Shown piece by piece: positions 34,382 through 42,606 of a DNA stretch of 42,776 bases. This stretch comes from Flavobacteriaceae bacterium. Lineage in GTDB: Bacteria > Bacteroidota > Bacteroidia > Flavobacteriales > Flavobacteriaceae. The translations under genes were made by a program, and so were the position numbers. Within the stretch, counting starts at the first letter, position 1. The number at the start of each line of letters is the position of its first letter. The notes beneath the pieces are model-generated. The model did no database searches, was not told the origin of the DNA, and worked only from the letters and a program-made list of their open reading frames with translations. The DNA is taken from NCBI GenBank assembly GCA_018608425.1, contig JABAZL010000131.1:1-42776 (forward strand), written 5' to 3'.

Positions 34382-34697
34382 AGCATGAATTAACGAAACC
34401 AGAGATGTTATCGAGGGAAAAGACCCCAAAACCTACTCTCTGTATAGACCCTCAACATCTCTGGCAGATCGTTAATTAATTTCTTTTCTCAATTAAACCC
34501 TACCAAAGGTGGTTTTGGATAACTGAATTTTGCCAAAAATTTATATGTAAAAAGGGATTTGTTTCAATAGGAAACAGCAGTGTATATTGTAAGCGTATTC
34601 TTTGAGAATAAAAATTTAAGGCGTCTCAAATGTAGTATTTTATTGTTGCTATCCAAAAAAATAATCTAAAAAATACACTTAACTAATTGACTGGCAG
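34382..34697. other. 316-bp convergent intergenic region with several stem-loops
   Basis: Lies between the 3' ends of the symporter (+) and the ABC-F gene (-). No protein-coding potential worth calling on either strand. It holds one long compound hairpin (34388-34477, listed separately) and smaller perfect dyads: CCAAA...TTTGG (34503-34518), GTTTC-AATAG-GAAAC (34561-34575) and TATTCT-TTG-AGAATA (34596-34610). It could be terminators for both genes, a small RNA, or a miniature mobile element. Confidence 0.6.
34388..34477. ncRNA. Candidate structured RNA or long terminator hairpin
   Basis: Three nested helices: AATTAACGA/TCGTTAATT (34388-34396 with 34469-34477), CCAGAGATGTT/AACATCTCTGG (34399-34409 with 34454-34464) and GAGGG/CCCTC (34413-34417 with 34449-34453). 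The 31-nt apical region contains a competing pairing: CAGAGA (34400-34405) could also pair with TCTCTG at 34437-34442. No good T tract follows on either strand, so a simple terminator is not the best fit. The strand is unknown. Confidence 0.45.
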
Positions 34698-36326
<1,629 letters not shown>

Positions 36327-36344
36327 TCATTTTTTTTAATAGCG

Positions 36345-36374
36345 CAAAAGTAAGCAAATAGATAGCGTAATCAA
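36345..36374 (-). promoter_or_regulatory. Promoter of the ABC-F gene
   Basis: Minus strand: TTG (36372-36374), 19-bp spacer, TACTTTTG (36345-36352), 21 nt before the ATG at 36323. Both elements match the Bacteroidetes consensus (TTG-N17-23-TAnnTTTG). Confidence 0.75.
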
Positions 36375-36387
36375 TATTTTTTTTAAC

Positions 36388-36416
36388 TTGTAGTATTAAA
36401 TACGGTGGTTTATTTG
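36388..36416 (+). promoter_or_regulatory. Promoter of the TlpA-like lipoprotein
   Basis: TTG (36388-36390), 18-bp spacer and TTTATTTG (36409-36416, one mismatch to TAnnTTTG), 22 nt before the ATG at 36439. Confidence 0.55.
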
Positions 36417-36438
36417 TCTAGCTAAACGAAGAGAATAA

Positions 36439-37821
36439 ATGAAAAAGGGATTTTATATTGGTTTGTTGTTTTGCATTTGCTCTTGCAGTTCCAATTCTAC
36501 CCGTGATGGTGTCTTTCTAGGCGGTCAAATAATCAATCCTTCTTCCGAAAAAGTATCGCTTTACAAAAACAATAAACTACTAGACACCCTTGTTTTAGAC
36601 GATAAAAATCGCTTTTCAAGAAGCTATGATTCCCTCAAATACGGGATTTATAAATTTGAACATTTTCCTGAAAGTCAAAATTTAATTTTAGAAAATGGCG
36701 ATAGTCTTTGGTTTAGAACCAATACTACCGATTTCGATTCTTCCCTTGTTTTTTCTGGACGGGGTTCTGCAAAAAATAATTTTTTAATGGAAGTTTATTT
36801 ATCATTGCAGCGCGAGACCAGTTTTTTATCCTCACAATACGCTCAAAATAGTTTTAAATTTGGAAAAGTAATTGATTCTTTACTGGAAGAAAAGAAAAGA
36901 AATTGGATTCGTTTTGATTCTTTAAACCAATTAACTCCAAGAGCAAAGATTATCTCACAAGCTGCTTATGTATACCCTTATGCCAACAGAAAAGAACGCT
37001 ATGCCCTAATCAGAGGGAAAGAGCAAATCAAAGAACAAGACAGTTCCTATTTCAATTTCAGAAAATATCTGAATTATGGAGAGCGAGAGTTGGCTTTTTT
37101 CGACCCTTACATAACCTATATGCTTAACTTTTTGAATCAAGAAGCTCTTTTAGCTGGGGAAAGTTTTTTTCAAGCAAAGAACAGTACAGACTTCAATATT
37201 AGACGTTTGGCCATTATCGATAATTTGGTTGCTACCGAAGATTTGAGAAACAATCTTGCTCGTTCTGTAGCCTATGAAGAGCTAATCAATTTTAAAAACT
37301 TCAAGGAACACGATCGCTTTTTGAAGTATTTTATTACAGTTAATACCTCTCCAGAGTACGTAATTGAGATCATGAGTCTTCAAGCTTCGTTGCAGAAAAT
37401 GCAAATAAATAAGGAATTACCCGAAATTACACTTGAAGACACCACTTTTCAAAAAAAATCAAGCCTCTCGGCCTTAAATGGAAAACCAACCGTTCTTTAC
37501 TTTTGGTCACAAACCCAGATGAATCATTATAAAAAAACACAAGATCGTGTTAAGCGCTATGAGGAAGAATTTCCAGGGTTTCGCTATGTTGGGATTTGCA
37601 TTCAACCTTACAACAAACTAGTGCAGGATTACCAGAAGGTAATGGAAATTGATACGTCGAATCAATATGCCTTTGTAGATTTTGAAGATGCAAGTAAAAA
37701 ATGGGTTTTAACCCTACTCAACAAAGGAATTGTAATTGATGAGAATGGAATAATTCTTGAGGGATTTGGTAATTTTTACGCCCCAAACTTTAAAGAAATT
37801 TTACAGAAAAACAACCCCTAA
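36439..37821 (+). CDS. DUF4369/TlpA-like lipoprotein lacking CxxC
   Basis: 460-residue lipoprotein (leader ending CICSCSSN, lipidated Cys about 16). An N-terminal DUF4369-like beta region (about 25-110) is followed by a helical middle and a C-terminal thioredoxin-like fold (about 335-460). At the redox position, KPTVLYFWSQTQMNHYKK aligns with FWASWCxPC of active TlpA, but the two Cys are replaced by Gln360 and His363. It therefore cannot act as a thiol-disulfide oxidoreductase; a binding or scaffolding role is possible. Its stop overlaps tag by one base (TAATG). Compare the redox-competent relative at 1212. Confidence 0.85.
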   Translation: MKKGFYIGLLFCICSCSSNSTRDGVFLGGQIINPSSEKVSLYKNNKLLDTLVLDDKNRFSRSYDSLKYGIYKFEHFPESQNLILENGDSLWFRTNTTDFDSSLVFSGRGSAKNNFLMEVYLSLQRETSFLSSQYAQNSFKFGKVIDSLLEEKKRNWIRFDSLNQLTPRAKIISQAAYVYPYANRKERYALIRGKEQIKEQDSSYFNFRKYLNYGERELAFFDPYITYMLNFLNQEALLAGESFFQAKNSTDFNIRRLAIIDNLVATEDLRNNLARSVAYEELINFKNFKEHDRFLKYFITVNTSPEYVIEIMSLQASLQKMQINKELPEITLEDTTFQKKSSLSALNGKPTVLYFWSQTQMNHYKKTQDRVKRYEEEFPGFRYVGICIQPYNKLVQDYQKVMEIDTSNQYAFVDFEDASKKWVLTLLNKGIVIDENGIILEGFGNFYAPNFKEILQKNNP

Positions 37822-38381
37822 TGGAAGTAGTAAACTCCTATTGTATTTCAGCTGTTGATGGAACCTTGTCTAGTCTACACAAGGTGTATCACGATACTCA
37901 ATACGGTTTTAAAGCTGAAAACGACAACGAACTCTTTGGGAGTTTAATCCTCGAAATCAATCAGGCAGGTTTGTCATGGGACACCATTTTAAATAAAAAA
38001 GATTCGATTCGAAAAGTCTATGCTGATTTCAATATAAAAGCAATTGCCGCATTTACGGAAAAGGATATTGAAACCCTATTAGACAATTCAGGCATCATTC
38101 GGATGCGAGGCAAAATTACCGCTATCATTCACAATGCGAATCAAATTCTTCAGCTTCAAAAAACTACAGGATCTTTCGAAAACTGGCTGAATCAAAATCA
38201 TCCCCTTCCCATTGAAGGATGGATCAAGCTATTCAAAACAATTTTTAAATTCACAGGAAAAGAGATCACCAAAGAATTTTTGATGGGGAACGGTTACTTA
38301 GAAGGAGCGCATGAAAAAGGGTGCCCTATCTATGAAAAAGCCATAGCAGCGCACCCTAAATGGTATACAGAAAAGTCTTAG
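37821..38381 (+). CDS. tag: DNA-3-methyladenine glycosylase I
   Basis: 186-residue base-excision repair enzyme removing 3-methyladenine from alkylated DNA. The Tag fold is evident: YHDTQYGF near the start, ILEINQAGLSWDTILNKKD (catalytic Glu-Ile-Asn-Gln region), SGIIRMRGKITAIIHNANQIL, and GAHEKGCPIY. Zinc ligands expected from E. coli Tag (Cys-His...His-x3-Cys) are present as Cys8, His24-region and HEKGC. Coupled by TAATG to the lipoprotein upstream; its 3' end overlaps the convergent transaldolase by 4 bp. Confidence 0.93.
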   Translation: MEVVNSYCISAVDGTLSSLHKVYHDTQYGFKAENDNELFGSLILEINQAGLSWDTILNKKDSIRKVYADFNIKAIAAFTEKDIETLLDNSGIIRMRGKITAIIHNANQILQLQKTTGSFENWLNQNHPLPIEGWIKLFKTIFKFTGKEITKEFLMGNGYLEGAHEKGCPIYEKAIAAHPKWYTEKS

Positions 38382-39031
38382 TTTCCTTTTTGGTGATCGG
38401 CTAAGAATTGAGCCAATCCACTGTCAGTAAGTGGGTGTTTCATTAAGCCTTTGATAGAACTTAAAGGTCCCGTCATTACATCCGCACCAATTTTTGCACA
38501 ATCGATGATGTGCATGGTATGGCGTACAGATGCTGCAAGAATTTCGGTTCCAAAATCATAGTTATCGTAAATGTCTCTAATCTCTTGAATCAAATTCAGA
38601 CCATCAGTAGAAATATCATCTAAACGACCAATAAAGGGAGAAACGTATGTTGCACCCGCTTTGGCAGCTAATAAGGCCTGTCCAGCAGAAAAAATCAAAG
38701 TACAATTGGTACGAATTCCTTGGTCTGAAAAATATTTTAAGGCTTTGATTCCATCTTCAATCATAGGGATTTTAACAACAATCTGAGGATGTAAAGAGGC
38801 AAGCTCCTCTCCTTCTCTGATCATTCCTTCGATGTCGGTCGCAATTACTTCAGCAGACACGTCACCTTCAACGGCTTCACAAATAGCAACATAATGCTTT
38901 AAGATGTTATCACGTCCTGTGATTCCTTCTTTAGCCATAAGTGATGGATTGGTGGTTACACCATCTAAAACCCCAAGGGCTTCGGCTTCTTTGATTTGGT
39001 CAAGGTTGGCAGTGTCAATAAAAAATTTCAT
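38378..39031 (-). CDS. Fructose-6-phosphate aldolase / small transaldolase
   Basis: 217-residue class I aldolase of the FSA/TalC (transaldolase subfamily 3B) group. MKFFIDTANLDQIKEA and GVTTNPSLMAKEG open the barrel, the Schiff-base lysine is Lys87 in VVKIPM, and ASVRHTMHIIDCAKIGADVMTGP closes it. It either transfers dihydroxyacetone units in the pentose-phosphate pathway (annotated fsa or tal) or cleaves fructose-6-phosphate; sequence alone cannot separate these. Convergent with tag, 22 bp after the SDR gene on the same strand, so the SDR and this gene may share a transcript. Confidence 0.93.
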   Translation of the reverse strand: MKFFIDTANLDQIKEAEALGVLDGVTTNPSLMAKEGITGRDNILKHYVAICEAVEGDVSAEVIATDIEGMIREGEELASLHPQIVVKIPMIEDGIKALKYFSDQGIRTNCTLIFSAGQALLAAKAGATYVSPFIGRLDDISTDGLNLIQEIRDIYDNYDFGTEILAASVRHTMHIIDCAKIGADVMTGPLSSIKGLMKHPLTDSGLAQFLADHQKGN

Positions 39032-39052
39032 AAGTTAAAGTTTAATGCAAAA

Positions 39053-39859
39053 TTAGAGTTTATAATGATTCTTTAGGAGTTTTTCGTACGCTTTTTGAGG
39101 AAGGATTTTTTTTAGGGTTATCGAAAATTTCTGTAAAAAGGAACCAACGACATAATGTGGTTTCGGGGTTTTCTTACGAAGTAAAGCCGCAACTTTTAAG
39201 GCTATTTCTATGGGGTCATTTCCAGAGTCTACATGAGCGTCCATAGTATTTAGGCTTTCTTGATAAGTATTTTGGTAAGGAGAATTTTCTATTACTGCCT
39301 CATGATAGCGTCTCGATGCAATATCCGTTGCATAATCTCCCGGAGCAAGCGTCATAACTCGAATTCCTTGTGCAGCAATTTCCATGCGTAAGGCTTCCGA
39401 GATAATATTAAGCGCCCCTTTGGAGGCAGAATAAGCCCCTCGGAAAGGAAGGCCCATGTAACCTGCAATAGAAGTAATGTTGATGATGGCTCCATCGGTA
39501 TGCTTACGCATGATGGGAAGAACCGCTTGAATCATTGCCAAAGGGCCAAAGAAATTGGTTTCGAAATTGGCTCGCATGGCATCCAACGAAGTTTCTTCAA
39601 CGGGGCCAGTAATTCCGACACCAGCATTGTTAATCAATACATCAATGCGGTGTTCTTTTTCTTTTAATGTCTGAATCAATTGAGTAATCGAATCTTTTTT
39701 GGTAACGTCGAGTTGTACTAATGTGAATGGGAATGTTTCGGAATATTGTTCAGGGTTTCTACTTGTTCCGTAGACTGTATATCCGAGTTTGTGCAAATGA
39801 AAAGCTATCGATTTTCCTAAACCTGAAGAAGCGCCTGTAACTAATACGACTTGATTCAT
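39053..39859 (-). CDS. Short-chain dehydrogenase/reductase
   Basis: 268-residue NAD(P)-dependent oxidoreductase. I set the start at ATG 39859, giving MNQVVLVTGASSG as in the family; a further upstream in-frame ATG (39886) would run back into the SRP RNA. Rossmann TGASSGLGKS (about 8-17), NNAG, the catalytic Ser in NITSIAGYMG and YSASKGAL (YxxxK). Substrate unknown. Only about 14 bp separate the SRP RNA terminator T run from this ATG, so there is no room for a promoter except inside the SRP RNA; expression may depend on read-through. It is followed by the transaldolase 22 bp later. Confidence 0.9.
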   Translation of the reverse strand: MNQVVLVTGASSGLGKSIAFHLHKLGYTVYGTSRNPEQYSETFPFTLVQLDVTKKDSITQLIQTLKEKEHRIDVLINNAGVGITGPVEETSLDAMRANFETNFFGPLAMIQAVLPIMRKHTDGAIINITSIAGYMGLPFRGAYSASKGALNIISEALRMEIAAQGIRVMTLAPGDYATDIASRRYHEAVIENSPYQNTYQESLNTMDAHVDSGNDPIEIALKVAALLRKKTPKPHYVVGSFLQKFSITLKKILPQKAYEKLLKNHYKL

Positions 39860-39880
39860 AAGTGTTTGTAAAGAAAAAAA

Positions 39881-39976
39881 GGGCAAGCGACCTACATCAC
39901 ACCGCTACGACCGTCTACCCTTGCTGCGTTCCCGCCCTGGGGGATTCAACAGGAGCTGGTTGTATAGAACTTGCCC
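39881..39976 (-). ncRNA. ffs: Signal recognition particle RNA (small bacterial type, 4.5S)
   Basis: On the minus strand the ends GGGCAAG (39970-39976) and CTTGCCC (39881-39887) pair. The apical core GGGCGGGAACGCAGCAAGGG contains the conserved Ffh-binding GGAAC...GCAGCA loop of bacterial SRP RNA. About 96 nt. The terminal stem followed by TTTTTTT (minus, 39874-39880) doubles as a terminator. A consensus promoter precedes it. It partners Ffh to target membrane proteins to the Sec machinery. The boundary bases are good to a few nucleotides. Confidence 0.95.
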
Positions 39977-39980
39977 GGTG

Positions 39981-40011
39981 CAAATATACAGTGCAAACTC
40001 TTTTTGCACAA
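39981..40011 (-). promoter_or_regulatory. Consensus promoter of the SRP RNA
   Basis: Minus strand: TTG (40009-40011), 20-bp spacer, TATATTTG (39981-39988), then 4 nt to the RNA 5' end at 39976. This is the best promoter in the window and gives a calibrated box-to-start spacing. Between and across the boxes lie three GTGCAAA/TTTGCAC half-sites (39978-39984, 39991-39997, 40003-40009), which may be an operator. Confidence 0.85.
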
Positions 40012-40061
40012 TCATTTTGTGGTCTAAATTTCATAAACTATTTTTAACTAAAATATTATCT

Positions 40062-41084
40062 ATGAAATGGATTACTATGCTCCTGACTATCATTGCCCTC
40101 AAAAGCTGTGGTAATGAAAACAATGCTCCCAAATTTAAAATAAAAGCCAATCAGAAGACTTTTGTAACAGGAGACACCCTACACTTGACCATTCAAAAAA
40201 GAAAAAAAATTGCTTATGACTCCGTTCAGTTTTCTTTGAGAGGAGCACGAATAGCACCAACCTATGTTTTTCCTGAAGATGCTTTACTTGGCGATATTCC
40301 AGCCGAGGCTGTAGTTTTTATTGAAGGAAAAAAAATCAGTACAACAACCAACGTACGTTTGTTAAATAAAACGGCACCGAACCTCTATACCTACACCCTA
40401 CTCAATGAATTTCCGCACGACAAGCAAGCCTATACCCAAGGCCTAGAATTTGACGGAGAGCGCTTGTATGAGAGTACAGGGCTTAGAGGTAAATCGAGTC
40501 TGAGGAGGGTGAACTACAAAACTGGAGCAGTAGAAAAACAAATCGATTTGGATGCTACTTATTTCGGGGAGGGTCTCACGCTGATCAATGGGAAAATTAT
40601 TCAACTTACTTGGCAAGAAAATACCGGCTTTATCTACGATCAAGATAGCATGGCAATGGAACGTAGTTTTACTTATGGACAAAGCAAAGAAGGTTGGGGT
40701 TTGTGTAACGACGGAACTGTGCTTTATAAATCCGATGGATCTGCAAAAATATGGACCTTAGATGCAACAACACAAAAAGAGACTTCTTATATAGAAGCGA
40801 CTACTAATAAAACCATTATTACCAAAATTAATGAACTCGAATGGGTAAACGGAGCGCTATATGCTAATACGTATCAGGCGCAAAAGGATGTGGTTTTAAT
40901 CATCAACCCAAAGAACGGTGCGGTTGACGGAATTATTGATTTTGAGGGTCTACGAAGCAAAGTAGAGCAGATTCAAGGCTTGGATGTACTGAACGGCATT
41001 GCCTATCATCCCGGGCGAAAAACCTTTTTTATTACTGGAAAAAACTGGAGTAAAATGTTTGAAGTAACCCTACAAAAGAAATAA
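40062..41084 (+). CDS. Glutaminyl-peptide cyclotransferase (glutamine cyclotransferase family)
   Basis: 340-residue exported enzyme converting N-terminal glutamine to pyroglutamate. It starts at ATG 40062; an extended frame upstream crosses the SRP RNA gene and is rejected. N-terminal export signal with a lipobox-like LKSC that is only a fair match, so lipidation is uncertain. The plant-type five-bladed beta-propeller family is visible in FPHDKQAYTQGLEF, GLRGKSSLR, YFGEGLT, WGLCNDGTVLYKSDGS and NELEWVNGALYAN. Directly followed, without a gap, by the thioesterase, indicating co-transcription. Confidence 0.88.
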   Translation: MKWITMLLTIIALKSCGNENNAPKFKIKANQKTFVTGDTLHLTIQKRKKIAYDSVQFSLRGARIAPTYVFPEDALLGDIPAEAVVFIEGKKISTTTNVRLLNKTAPNLYTYTLLNEFPHDKQAYTQGLEFDGERLYESTGLRGKSSLRRVNYKTGAVEKQIDLDATYFGEGLTLINGKIIQLTWQENTGFIYDQDSMAMERSFTYGQSKEGWGLCNDGTVLYKSDGSAKIWTLDATTQKETSYIEATTNKTIITKINELEWVNGALYANTYQAQKDVVLIINPKNGAVDGIIDFEGLRSKVEQIQGLDVLNGIAYHPGRKTFFITGKNWSKMFEVTLQKK

Positions 41085-41474
41085 ATGGAACCCTTTGAAC
41101 AAACTATTGAAGTTACCGAAGCACACTTAGACGAGCTGCTGCATGTAAACAATGTCCAGTACTTACAATGGGTACAAGACATTGCTGGTGCACATTGGCA
41201 ATCGCTGATTGCAGATAAAACAGAAGCTTTTGGTCTATGGGTGGTTCGCTCCCACCACATCGAATACAAACGACAGGCAAAATTGGGCGATAGCCTGCGT
41301 GTGGCTACTCATGTGGAACTTACTGCTGGCTTTATGAGCGAACGTAAGGTTCGTTTTTACTTAGCCGATAGCACTTCCCTCGTTGCTCAGTGCAGTACGC
41401 AATGGTGTTACCTTGACCCTACTACACAAAAATTACTCCGGATTCCAGAGGCTATACACCACTTGTTTGCCTAA
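41085..41474 (+). CDS. Hotdog-fold acyl-CoA thioesterase
   Basis: 129-residue thioesterase of the 4-hydroxybenzoyl-CoA thioesterase-like (YbgC/FadM) group. The family pattern is visible: EAHLDELLHVNNVQYLQWVQD, with Asn and Gln/Asp in the long helix region, then SHHIEYKRQAKLGDSLRVATHVE and STQWCYLDPTTQKLLRIPE. It hydrolyses acyl-CoA; the chain is unknown. ATG 41085 is the base after the previous stop, so translation is tightly linked to the glutamine cyclotransferase. Confidence 0.88.
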   Translation: MEPFEQTIEVTEAHLDELLHVNNVQYLQWVQDIAGAHWQSLIADKTEAFGLWVVRSHHIEYKRQAKLGDSLRVATHVELTAGFMSERKVRFYLADSTSLVAQCSTQWCYLDPTTQKLLRIPEAIHHLFA

Positions 41475-41777
41475 AAGGTATTATTACCTATTCCATACAG
41501 CTTGAATTTATTTAAAGTGCTCTATTAGAGAAATTTGATTTTTTATTATATTTGAAATAACTGCACCCAAACCTGTTTCTTTATGGAAATGAATTACATT
41601 TAGGTTCTGATAAATATCTTATTTATAGTATTTAAACAAATCAATTTAATGATATTTTAGAAGCAATTTTAGATATGAATTCAGTGATTTTTATAAACTA
41701 ATCAAAAACTTAATAATACCAATGATTGAAGGGGAGGTTTTACCAAGTTCAGAGTAATAAACGACGAGACTACAACA
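41475..41777. other. 303-bp AT-rich intergenic region
   Basis: No convincing gene. It holds a weak hairpin just after the thioesterase stop (AGGTA-TTAT-TACCT, 41476-41489) and a TATATTTG box (41547-41554) about 220 nt before the next ATG, which would imply a long leader. A GGAGG run near 41729-41735 is over 40 nt from the start codon and so is not an obvious ribosome site. The composition is more AT-rich than the housekeeping genes around it. Confidence 0.5.
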
Positions 41778-42530
41778 ATGTATAAAAACATTAACAATCA
41801 ATTGAATACTTTTTCATCATTTGAACAATTCTATCTTAAAATCAAAAGAAACAGATGGTTTTGGTTGTTCTCGATTTTTTGTCGTCTGACATTGGCATAC
41901 GCCTTCATCGTTGCTGGAATGGTGAAAATTATAGGAGAACGATTCGCTAGCGGATTATCGACTATACACCCCATGGGAACATACCTAGAAGCTTTGCACC
42001 ATACAGGCTATTATTATTCATTCATTGGTATTGCCCAAGTCATTGCCGCTATTTTATTGATTATACCAAGGACTGTAATTATTGGAGCATTATTATATTT
42101 TCCAATTATTGTGAATATTTGGTTACTCTCATATGCAGTGCGTTTTGAAGGTTCTATTGTGACTTCACCCTTAATGGTTCTCGCCAATCTATATCTTCTT
42201 GTTTGGCATTACGATAGACTAAGATACATTTTACCATTTAAACAATTCTCGAACCTTGGAATAATCCAGAAACCTACAAAATACAGTACAAAATTTCCTT
42301 TACTATTTTTCACTGGAGTAATTATTACTGTGGCACTTACGATTGTATTTGCTCGATTTGGATATGACGCGATGCCTAGGAACTCATTATCAGATTGTAA
42401 AAAACAATTTATGGATTCAATAAGTGAAGCAGTCGGGTGCGATTTTTGTGAATGTGTTCATAAAGAGGGAAAGGATTTAAACGAATGTCTGAGAGAGTTT
42501 GAAAATGCAAAAAACCAGCTTGAAAAATAA
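41778..42530 (+). CDS. DoxX/MauE-like membrane protein with cysteine-rich tail
   Basis: 250 residues. Four helices in the DoxX-like pattern (about 29-50, 79-97, 101-120 and 127-144; GxxKI after helix 1), then a fifth at 173-193. After it comes a tail of about 50 residues with five cysteines (207, 221, 224, 226, 237; C-x2-C-x-C core) and charged repeats. DoxX-family proteins are small redox or respiration-linked membrane proteins of largely unknown reaction. The tail could bind metal or form disulfides, and I do not recognise it in other DoxX members. It is the last intact gene before a recombinase remnant, so it may be accessory. Confidence 0.72.
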   Translation: MYKNINNQLNTFSSFEQFYLKIKRNRWFWLFSIFCRLTLAYAFIVAGMVKIIGERFASGLSTIHPMGTYLEALHHTGYYYSFIGIAQVIAAILLIIPRTVIIGALLYFPIIVNIWLLSYAVRFEGSIVTSPLMVLANLYLLVWHYDRLRYILPFKQFSNLGIIQKPTKYSTKFPLLFFTGVIITVALTIVFARFGYDAMPRNSLSDCKKQFMDSISEAVGCDFCECVHKEGKDLNECLREFENAKNQLEK

Positions 42531-42606
42531 AATACTACGCACAACAACTTTTCTACAATTACGATCTACCTGCCTTGCGTTTTTTCGCGCACGCTTATTA
42601 ATACTC

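Noticed and set aside
39860-40061. Protein frames across the SRP RNA, including an N-terminal extension of the glutamine cyclotransferase (from 39921), an SDR extension to 39886 and a 61-codon plus-strand frame (39862-40047)
   Set aside because: They overlap a well-supported RNA gene; the family N-termini begin at 40062 and 39859 instead.
41547-41777. Riboswitch in the long leader of the DoxX-like gene
   Set aside because: The leader is AT-rich and shows no conserved aptamer core that I recognise; the promoter at 41547 is itself uncertain.
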